From NCBI GenBank assembly GCA_018830865.1, contig JAHJRN010000019.1, positions 24,292 through 88,291 of the forward strand: a stretch of 64,000 nucleotides of DNA, written 5' to 3'. Made by a program: the position numbers and the translations under genes. Below the pieces are notes generated by a model. That model was not told the DNA's origin. It searched no databases and worked only from the letters and a program-made list of their open reading frames with translations. Origin of the DNA: Patescibacteria group bacterium (lineage in GTDB: Bacteria; Patescibacteriota; Patescibacteriia; 2-12-FULL-60-25). This document shows, one piece after another, positions 26,083 to 31,252 of the stretch (positions are counted from its first letter, which is position 1; each line of letters opens with the position of its first letter).

Positions 26083-26600
26083 GCGTCCGAAGCAGGCCAA
26101 GGTTCCGGTAGTCCGGCCGGAAGTCGTGTCCCCATTCGGAGATGCAGTGCGCCTCGTCGATAGCGAACAGGCTGATGCGCAGCGTCTGCAGGAACTGGCG
26201 GACGCCCGGGATGGCGAGGCGCTCCGGCGCGAGATTGAGGAGCTTCAGCTTCCCCGCAACCGCGAGCGCCTCAACCTTCACCACCTCCGACGGCGGCAAG
26301 GTGCTGTTCAGGTACGCCGCCGCGATGCCGTTCGCTCGCAAGGCGTCCACCTGATCCTTCATGAGTGCGATGAGCGGCGAGATGACGACGGTCAGTCCGT
26401 CGAATGCGAACGCCGGTAATTGAAAACGCAGCGACTTCTCTCCGCCCGTCGGCATCAGCACGAGCGCGTCCTTGCCGGACACGCAATGCTCGACAATCTC
26501 CTACTGGAGCGGCCGGAACGCATCGTATCCGAAATGTTTCTTGAGGAGACCGAGCATGGGTCTCTTCCACCGCTATCATGCGTAAGCGACGGACGTCAAC
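26083..26600 (-). pseudogene. Degenerate 5' fragment of recQ with its upstream region
   Basis: Matches codons 1-157 of the intact recQ at 22.1-24.0 kb plus about 45 bp upstream, with scattered substitutions. It is inactivated three ways: codon 19 is TAG (26503-26501) instead of Gln; Walker A reads GGEKS instead of GGGKS; and the homology ends after LLRTQFP with a stop. DEAH and the aromatic loop (IDEAHCISEWGHDF) are still readable. The upstream copy includes the same TTGACG promoter region. The divergence argues against a very recent duplication. With intact recQ it brackets the AT-rich segment as direct repeats. Confidence 0.9.
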
Positions 26601-26614
26601 TTTCATGAGGACTC

Positions 26615-26887
26615 TCACATGCATACGTACCCAAGACGGATGAGCGTCTTGGCCAGCTGAACCTCCAGGATCGCTCTTCCATTTCCACCTTTGAGGTACC
26701 GTTCCCTTCTCTTCGCCTCCTGCTCGTCCGAATACGCTTCATGATATATCAATTCGAGCGGCCGTCGATTCTTCGTCGCTTCGACCTGTCCCATCTGATG
26801 CTGTCTGAATCTCTTGGACACATCATGCGAATACCCGATATACAGCTTCCGATCCGAACGGCTGAACAGGACATAGACGAAATACAT
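26615..26887 (-). CDS. GIY-YIG nuclease domain protein (UPF0213-like)
   Basis: A 90-residue single-domain protein. The hallmarks are the first motif FVYVLFSRSDRKLYIGYS (GIY-YIG as VYV...YIG), the catalytic Arg in VSKRFRQHQMGQ, and a Glu in SDEQEAKRRERYLKGGNGR. Members are small predicted endonucleases, often free-standing in bacterial genomes, with unclear targets. The ATG at 26887 gives MYFVYVLF, the usual start for the family; ATG 26896 would add MEG. It sits between the recQ pseudogene and a hairpin-rich spacer. Nothing indicates that it belongs to the inserted segment. Confidence 0.85.
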   Translation of the reverse strand: MYFVYVLFSRSDRKLYIGYSHDVSKRFRQHQMGQVEATKNRRPLELIYHEAYSDEQEAKRRERYLKGGNGRAILEVQLAKTLIRLGYVCM

Positions 26888-26914
26888 ACCTTCCATAGCT
26901 ATCACGACACAAAC

Positions 26915-27063
26915 GAAACAACCAGCCCGCTGGCTGATTGTTTCGACCTAACTCACCTCTCTGGATCCCGGTCGAGCTGAGCTCGACTGTTCACCTCGCT
27001 CTTCCAATGGGTGAACGAAGCTGAGCTTCGTCATCCTCTCGGAGGAACCGAGCTGAGCTCGGT
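26915..27063. repeat. Hairpin-rich spacer with three GCTGAGC-cored palindromes
   Basis: It contains a long stem (CGAAACAA..TTGTTTCG with inner CAGCC/GGCTG, 26915-26946) and three palindromes sharing the core AGCTGAGCT: 26972-26988, 27016-27030 and 27047-27063. GTTCACC/GGTGAAC arms also flank part of it. The spacer lies just 3' of tRNA-His. A fourth palindrome with the same core is at 29994-30008. Confidence 0.7.
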
Positions 27064-27138
27064 GGGGTGGCCAACGGGAATTGAACCCGTAATAGCGGGA
27101 CCACAACCCGCTGTGATAACCGTTTCACCATGGCCACC
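27063..27138 (-). tRNA. tRNA-His (GTG anticodon)
   Basis: Acceptor GTGGCCA/TGGCCAC with the His-specific extra 5' G opposite C73. The anticodon stem GCGGG/CCCGC encloses TTGTGGT (anticodon GTG). T arm ACGGG-TTCAATT-CCCGT, CCA encoded. Confidence 0.95.
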
Positions 27139-27201
27139 ATGGATGCCGGAAGCGGACGGAATATATCGGATTCCGGGCGGTTTGGCAAGACCTTCTTGCG
27201 C

Positions 27202-27642
27202 CTACTCATCCCATGCCGCGCGACGGCCACGCTTCGCCTCTCCCCGCTGCTTCTTCTCCTGCAGACGACGTTCCTTCGCCCCTCTCGAAGGTTTCGTCCC
27301 GATGCGCTCCTTCTCCTGCTCCAACGCCGCGAAGACGACCTTCCGTAGCGTCGTCACAGCCGTGATGCGATTCTGCAGTTGCGACCGTTCCTGCATGCAC
27401 GCGATGACGATGTCGCCGTCCTTCGTGATGCGGTTCTTGAGCTTCTCGCGGAGACGCTCTTTCTCCTCGTCCGAGAACGACGGCGACGCGTCCACATTCC
27501 ATCGCACGACCGCCTTGCTCGATGTCTTGTTCACCTTCTGCCCGCCCGGCCCGGACGAACGCGCGAATGTGATGTCCATCTCGGCTTCGGGGATGGTGCG
27601 CAGCGGACTCTCTTGGCGGAACGGGTTCTCGACGTTCATCAT
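27202..27642 (-). CDS. arfB: Alternative ribosome-rescue factor / peptidyl-tRNA hydrolase (GGQ domain)
   Basis: A 146-residue RF-1-like domain protein. The catalytic GGQ is in ARSSGPGGQKVNKTSSKAV (about residues 28-46). The C-terminus is a long basic tail (KPSRGAKERRLQEKKQRGEAKRG), which in ArfB enters the empty mRNA channel of stalled ribosomes. It would hydrolyse peptidyl-tRNA on nonstop complexes. The ATG at 27642 follows TGGTACACT (extended -10) by 6 nt, indicating a leaderless message. Longer in-frame starts upstream run through the terminator of the 34-residue gene and are not credible. Confidence 0.93.
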   Translation of the reverse strand: MMNVENPFRQESPLRTIPEAEMDITFARSSGPGGQKVNKTSSKAVVRWNVDASPSFSDEEKERLREKLKNRITKDGDIVIACMQERSQLQNRITAVTTLRKVVFAALEQEKERIGTKPSRGAKERRLQEKKQRGEAKRGRRAAWDE

Positions 27643-27673
27643 GCGACAAGTGTACCAGACGCGCATGAGACGA

Positions 27674-27730
27674 AACAAAAAAACGCCCGACCGGAGTCGA
27701 AGCGCGAGGAGCGTCCTGATGTCGGGCGCG
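27674..27730 (-). terminator. Terminator of the 34-residue gene
   Basis: Reading leftward, CGCCCGAC and GTCGGGCG form the stem, with an inner GCTCCTCGCGC hairpin between, followed by seven T. It ends the small transcript just upstream of arfB. Confidence 0.8.
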
Positions 27731-27835
27731 TCAGAAGGACAGACGGAAGAAGGATCCGACAATGATGCCAGCGAGGAAGAAGTCGACCGCGACGACGAAC
27801 AGGATCGGGACAAGGAACTTCAGGAGTCTCATCAT
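27731..27835 (-). CDS. 34-residue hydrophobic membrane peptide
   Basis: A tiny gene encoding MMRLLKFLVPILFVVAVD, then FFLAGIIVGSFFRLSF: one membrane helix with a basic N-terminus. It has everything expected of a real gene: promoter TTGACG-N17-TAAGGT, Shine-Dalgarno AAAGGAG about 7 nt before the ATG, and its own strong terminator. It falls between the SPFH protein gene and arfB, all on the minus strand. Function unknown; such peptides may modulate a membrane complex, and the adjacent stomatin-like protein is a possible partner by proximity only. Confidence 0.7.
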   Translation of the reverse strand: MMRLLKFLVPILFVVAVDFFLAGIIVGSFFRLSF

Positions 27836-27870
27836 GGCGCACTCCTTTCGTATCGTAAGGGACCGAACAG

Positions 27871-27899
27871 ACCTTACGTGTGGCTGGACGAATCGTCAA
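27871..27899 (-). promoter_or_regulatory. Promoter of the 34-residue peptide gene
   Basis: TTGACG (27899-27894) and TAAGGT (27876-27871), 17-bp spacing, with the start codon 35 nt further on. Confidence 0.65.
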
Positions 27900-27916
27900 T
27901 GCGGACACGGACAAAC

Positions 27917-27946
27917 GAAACAGCCGGCCTCGGGGCCGGCTGTCGT
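27917..27946 (-). terminator. Terminator of the SPFH protein gene
   Basis: Perfect stem ACAGCCGGCC-CCGA-GGCCGGCTGT followed by TTCGTTTG on the minus strand. Confidence 0.8.
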
Positions 27947-27959
27947 TCCTCATTCGAGG

Positions 27960-28706
27960 TTACTGTCTCTTCGCAAACGCCTCGAACGCACGCAGGATCT
28001 CGACCGGAATCGCGAACACGACCGTGTTCGACTGATCGCTCGAGATGTCGTTGATGGAATTCAGCGTGCGCAGGTGGAGTGCGGCCGGATTCCGCATGAG
28101 GATCTCCGCGGCCTTGTTCAGGTTCTCCGCCGCGATGACCTCGCCCTCGGCGTTGATGATGACCGCGCGCCGCTCGCGCTCGGCCTCGGCCTGCTTCGCG
28201 ATGGTGCGGACCATGTCCTCCGGCAGCTGGATGTCCTTCAGCTCGACGGCCGACACTTCGATGCCCCATGCCGTCGAATGCGCGGCGATGAGCTCTTTGA
28301 TGCGTGCTGAGGCCTGGTCACGTTCCGACAGCAGCTCGTCGAGCGTGAGCTCACCGACGATGTTCCGCATCGTCGTCTGCGCGAGCTGCGAGATGGCGTT
28401 CCAGAAGTTCTCGACCTCGAGCACGGCCTTGCCCGCGTCCGCGACCTTATAGTAGATGACCGCGTTGATCTTGCAGGACACGTTGTCGCGGGTGATAGCT
28501 TCCTGATACGGCACCTCGACGGCCTTGGTGCGGATGTCCACCTTCTTCATGGACTGGAAGACGGGGATGACGATGCGCCACCCCGGATTCACGAGGCCCG
28601 TGAACTTCCCGAATGTGAACATGACACCGCGTTCGTACTGGTTCACCTGTCGGACGAAGACGATGAACGCCACCACGATCCATGGCAGAGTATAGAGATA
28701 TTCCAT
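27960..28706 (-). CDS. Stomatin/prohibitin (SPFH/band 7) family membrane protein
   Basis: A 248-residue protein with an N-terminal membrane segment (YLYTLPWIVVAFIVFV, residues 3-18) and a band 7 domain. Recognisable pieces are ERGVMFTFGKF, NPGWRIVIPVFQSM, the DIRTKAVEVPYQEAITRDNV strand, and the helical segment with RDQASARIKELI and IAKQAEAERERRAVII. Family members form oligomeric scaffolds in membrane microdomains. No NfeD partner is adjacent, although slipin-type members usually have one; the downstream 34-residue hydrophobic peptide is the nearest membrane protein. The ATG at 28706 follows a TTGACG/TACCGT promoter. Confidence 0.9.
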   Translation of the reverse strand: MEYLYTLPWIVVAFIVFVRQVNQYERGVMFTFGKFTGLVNPGWRIVIPVFQSMKKVDIRTKAVEVPYQEAITRDNVSCKINAVIYYKVADAGKAVLEVENFWNAISQLAQTTMRNIVGELTLDELLSERDQASARIKELIAAHSTAWGIEVSAVELKDIQLPEDMVRTIAKQAEAERERRAVIINAEGEVIAAENLNKAAEILMRNPAALHLRTLNSINDISSDQSNTVVFAIPVEILRAFEAFAKRQ

Positions 28707-28739
28707 ATGTCTAGTTGGGCGTGAATGAATCTTACGGAT

Positions 28740-28768
28740 ACGGTACGTGCCTCCCGCCTCCACGTCAA
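28740..28768 (-). promoter_or_regulatory. Promoter of the SPFH protein gene
   Basis: TTGACG (28768-28763) and TACCGT (28745-28740) with 17-bp spacing. Confidence 0.55.
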
Positions 28769-28772
28769 CGAA

Positions 28773-28802
28773 GTGAAAAGACCCTCGTCGGGTCTTTTCA
28801 TC
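28773..28802 (-). terminator. Terminator downstream of tRNA-Arg
   Basis: GAAAAGACCC and GGGTCTTTTC form a nearly symmetrical hairpin with T runs in both directions, just 3' of tRNA-Arg. Confidence 0.75.
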
Positions 28803-28803
28803 A

Positions 28804-28880
28804 TGGTGCCCCCGGGTGGAGTCGAACCACCATCTCACGGCTTAGAAGTCCGGTGCTCGATCCGGTTGAGCTACAGGGGC
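28804..28880 (-). tRNA. tRNA-Arg (TCT anticodon), second copy
   Basis: Acceptor GCCCCTG/CGGGGGC, D stem GCTC/GAGC, T arm GGTGG-TTCGACT-CCACC, encoded CCA. The loop CTTCTAA gives anticodon TCT. The anticodon stem CCGGA/GCCGT has only three Watson-Crick pairs in the standard register. It resembles the 24262-24337 tRNA along its length. Confidence 0.85.
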
Positions 28881-28923
28881 ATGACGCGTGACGATACCTG
28901 ATTTTCTCCCGTCTGGCAAGACC

Positions 28924-29877
28924 TTATCCCTCCTCATCCCCTCTCCGCTTCGCATGGAACGCCTGATGCACCTCGCGGAGCTGCTGGTTCGTGACATGGG
29001 TGTAGATCTGCGTGGTCGTGATGGATGCATGTCCGAGCATGGACTGTACGCTCCGGATATCTGCGCCGTTCATGAGCAGGTCCGTGGCGAACGAGTGGCG
29101 GAGCGTGTGCGGCGACACCTTCTTCGGGATGCCGGCCGCGACGGCATAGTGGCAGACGAGGCGTTCGATGGACCGCGGCGTGATGGGCTTCGGGATAACC
29201 TCGCCCTTCGCATCTTTCTTCCCGGCTGCCCGGTCGTGTCGGATGATGAGGTACGGCGACGCATCGTCGCGCAACGCGAGATATGCCTTCAGCCAATGCC
29301 GCGCCTGATGTGAGAGAAACACGACGCGTGCCTTATCGCCCTTGCCGCGCACCGAGAACTCGTCGCGGTCGAGGTTGATCTGGTCTTTCTTCAGATTTGC
29401 GAGCTCGGAGACGCGCATGCCGGTCGAGAAGAACAGCTCGAGGATGGCGCGGTCGCGTGCCTTGAGGATGGGCGGCGCGTCGGACTGCGTCGGCGCGTCG
29501 AGCAGGCGTTCGAGGTCCACGGCGTCGAGAAACGACGGTTCGCGATTCCCCTGCTTCGCGAGCTCGATCTTCTCTGGCGCGAGCGTGCTCACGTCGTTGC
29601 GCGCAAGGTACTTGAGGAACGACCGCAAGGCGATGAGGTGGTAATTCTGCGTGTTCTTCTTCAGGGGGCCGCGGCTCGGATCCTCGATGCGGTTGAGATA
29701 GAGGCGATACTGCCGGACCAGTTCGGACGTCACCTCGTCCACAGCCGGATCCTTAGTCCACTCGATGAACCGCCCGAGGTAAAATTCGTAGTTACGCACC
29801 GTGAGCGACGACCGCCCCCTCTCGATTTCGAGGTACTCGAGGAACGGCCGGAGGTATTGTGATATCTTCTTCGCCAT
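28924..29877 (-). CDS. Tyrosine recombinase XerC/XerD-like
   Basis: A 317-residue site-specific recombinase. An N-terminal SAM-like core-binding domain (about residues 5-100, YLEIERGRSSLTVRNYEFYL) is followed by the catalytic domain. Visible catalytic residues are Arg in STGMRVSELANL, His-x-x-Arg in SPHTLRHSFAT, the His in MLGHASITTTQ and the Tyr in IYTHV. It could resolve chromosome dimers at dif or move elements; it is the only Xer-type gene in the window. The ATG at 29877 lies 6 nt after TATACT (29889-29884), so the mRNA is probably leaderless. It diverges from rpsO. Confidence 0.93.
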   Translation of the reverse strand: MAKKISQYLRPFLEYLEIERGRSSLTVRNYEFYLGRFIEWTKDPAVDEVTSELVRQYRLYLNRIEDPSRGPLKKNTQNYHLIALRSFLKYLARNDVSTLAPEKIELAKQGNREPSFLDAVDLERLLDAPTQSDAPPILKARDRAILELFFSTGMRVSELANLKKDQINLDRDEFSVRGKGDKARVVFLSHQARHWLKAYLALRDDASPYLIIRHDRAAGKKDAKGEVIPKPITPRSIERLVCHYAVAAGIPKKVSPHTLRHSFATDLLMNGADIRSVQSMLGHASITTTQIYTHVTNQQLREVHQAFHAKRRGDEEG

Positions 29878-29929
29878 CGCCACAGTATACCTTAGGGCGT
29901 CGTAAAACGGGCAATGCAGGCCATGTACC

Positions 29930-29958
29930 TTGCCACGACAGGAGATATCTGATAGCGT
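29930..29958 (+). promoter_or_regulatory. Possible rpsO promoter
   Basis: TTGCCA and TAGCGT with 17-bp spacing. The predicted leader before rpsO is about 130 nt. Confidence 0.4.
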
Positions 29959-29993
29959 TGGGCCACATAAATCACCTACGCCCATCCGGTCCG

Positions 29994-30077
29994 GCCAGCT
30001 GAGCTGGCTCCACGGGGTGCAGCGCGAATCCGGGCACGCACGCCCATGATGCGATCCTCACGGTTCCATCGTGGGCG
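29994..30077 (+). promoter_or_regulatory. Structured rpsO leader
   Basis: The leader has two hairpins: GCCAGC-TGA-GCTGGC (29994-30008) and an 11-bp stem CGCCCATGATG (30041-30051) with CATCGTGGGCG (30067-30077, one G-T pair), ending 17 nt before the ATG. S15 autoregulates through its mRNA leader in several phyla with unrelated folds, so this is a plausible regulatory element. Confidence 0.45.
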
Positions 30078-30094
30078 CACGTCCCCGACACGAC

Positions 30095-30355
30095 ATGTTA
30101 GATCCGAAAAAGAAGAAGCGCGTCATCGAAAAATTCAAGATGCACGCGACCGACACGGGCTCACCACAGGTCCAGATCGCCATCCTCACCGAGGAGATCA
30201 AGGACCTCACCGAGCACCTCCGCGGCCACAAGAAGGACTTCTCGTCCCGCCGTGGCCTCATCAAGAAGGTCGGCGAGCGCCGTCGCCTGATGAAGTACCT
30301 CAAGCGCGAGGATGCCAAGGCCTACGACGACCTGATGACGAAGCTGAAAATCTGA
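30095..30355 (+). CDS. rpsO: 30S ribosomal protein S15
   Basis: An 86-residue protein that binds the central domain of 16S rRNA early in 30S assembly. Matches are [25 protein letters not shown] at the start (in two overlapping parts: the KKKRVIEKF helix and [10 protein letters not shown]), then [11 protein letters not shown] and the C-terminal [16 protein letters not shown] helix. Length is standard. The ATG at 30095 is supported by family length; an upstream in-frame start would add residues lying in the leader hairpin. A terminator follows within 5 bp. Confidence 0.96.
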   Translation: MLDPKKKKRVIEKFKMHATDTGSPQVQIAILTEEIKDLTEHLRGHKKDFSSRRGLIKKVGERRRLMKYLKREDAKAYDDLMTKLKI

Positions 30356-30358
30356 AGA

Positions 30359-30385
30359 TGAACCGCCCCTCGTGGGGCGGTTTCG
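30359..30385 (+). terminator. Terminator of rpsO
   Basis: AACCGCCCC-TCG-TGGGGCGGTT followed by TCG. Strong stem with a short T tract. Confidence 0.75.
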
Positions 30386-30398
30386 CTATCCGGTAGGC

Positions 30399-30427
30399 TT
30401 GACGAGACTGTCGTTTTCGTGTATCTT
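30399..30427 (+). promoter_or_regulatory. Promoter of the second NYN gene
   Basis: TTGACG and TATCTT with 17-bp spacing; about 60 nt of leader before the ATG at 30496. Confidence 0.65.
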
Positions 30428-30495
30428 CGGACTGTCGGGAAGCGCATTTTTCATCATCGACTAACACAATCAACCCGCGCTTCCGACACCTTTAT

Positions 30496-31086
30496 ATGAT
30501 CAAGCACCCCGATCAGCGCGTCGCGGTCCTCGTGGACGCGCAAAACATGTATCACTCGGCCAAGCATCTCCACAGCGCTCGGCTCAATTTTGGGAAGGCC
30601 GTGCAGGACGCGGTCGCAGGCCGGCCGCTCGTGCGCGCCATCGCCTACGTCGCCAAGTCCAAGACTGGTGAGGAGACGTCGTTCTTCGACGCGCTCGTCG
30701 AGGCGAAGATCGAACCGCGCATCAAGGACGTGCAGGAATTCTCGTCCGGAGCCAAGAAGGCGGATTGGGACGTCGGCATGGCCATCGATGCGGTGAAGCT
30801 CGCGGAGAAGGTCGACGTCATCGTCCTCATGACCGGCGACGGCGACTTCTGCCCGGTCATCGAATATCTCCATGGCCATGGCGTCATGGTGGAGGTCGTC
30901 GCATTCGGCGAATCCACCAACGCCGATCTCCGCGCCATGGCGGACAGCTTCGTCGACCTCTCGAGCTCGCGCGGCAATCTGCTCCGCGCCGGCAGCAAGA
31001 AGGCGCAGCCCGACCTCGAGCCCAAGGAGCCTGCACCCGACAAGGACTCGACACGAGGCACGAGAAGTGTCAAAGTGACCTACTGA
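30496..31086 (+). CDS. NYN domain (LabA-like) protein
   Basis: A 196-residue cytoplasmic protein. Acidic PIN-like active-site residues lie in VAVLVDAQNMYHSAK (about residue 14), ADWDVGMAIDAVKL and LMTGDGDFCPVIEYL. The C-terminal 40 residues are basic and low-complexity (SKKAQPDLEPKEPAPDKD), possibly RNA-contacting. A predicted metal-dependent RNase. It lies directly before pnp in the same direction, between the ribosomal-protein gene rpsO and the exoribonuclease gene, consistent with a role in RNA turnover (inference). It has its own promoter and GC-rich codon use, unlike the AT-rich NYN gene at 24.5 kb. Confidence 0.85.
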   Translation: MIKHPDQRVAVLVDAQNMYHSAKHLHSARLNFGKAVQDAVAGRPLVRAIAYVAKSKTGEETSFFDALVEAKIEPRIKDVQEFSSGAKKADWDVGMAIDAVKLAEKVDVIVLMTGDGDFCPVIEYLHGHGVMVEVVAFGESTNADLRAMADSFVDLSSSRGNLLRAGSKKAQPDLEPKEPAPDKDSTRGTRSVKVTY

Positions 31087-31184
31087 ACGACAGCTACCCT
31101 CCTTTGCCTGGGGGGCGAGAGGGGGTCCAACGGCGACGCCCTCTCACTCCCCCGCGTTAAGGGGACCTTACACCTAACACGTGG

Positions 31185-31233
31185 CCCGAAGACAGGGAGA
31201 CACATTCGAGTCGAATGGTCTTGTGTCTTCGGG
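31185..31233 (+). promoter_or_regulatory. Long hairpin in the pnp leader
   Basis: The arms CCCGAAGACA (31185-31194) and TGTCTTCGGG (31224-31233) pair perfectly. Between them CATTCGA and TCGAATG (31203-31217) form an inner stem. The structure ends 19 nt before the pnp ATG. In Escherichia coli a pnp leader stem is cut by RNase III and then used for PNPase autocontrol; a similar role is inferred. Confidence 0.6.
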
Positions 31234-31252
31234 GCACAGACATACCCCGAGT

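Noticed and set aside
24013..26600. Classical transposon flanked by inverted repeats
   Set aside because: The flanking recQ copies are direct, no transposase or integrase lies inside, and no target-site duplication was seen.
26915..27063. CRISPR array
   Set aside because: The palindromes share only a 9-base core, spacing is irregular and no cas genes are nearby.
28924..29877. Tyrosine recombinase as integrase of the recQ-flanked segment
   Set aside because: It lies 2.3 kb outside the segment, has the host's GC-rich codon use and looks like a housekeeping XerC/D, so a link is not supported.
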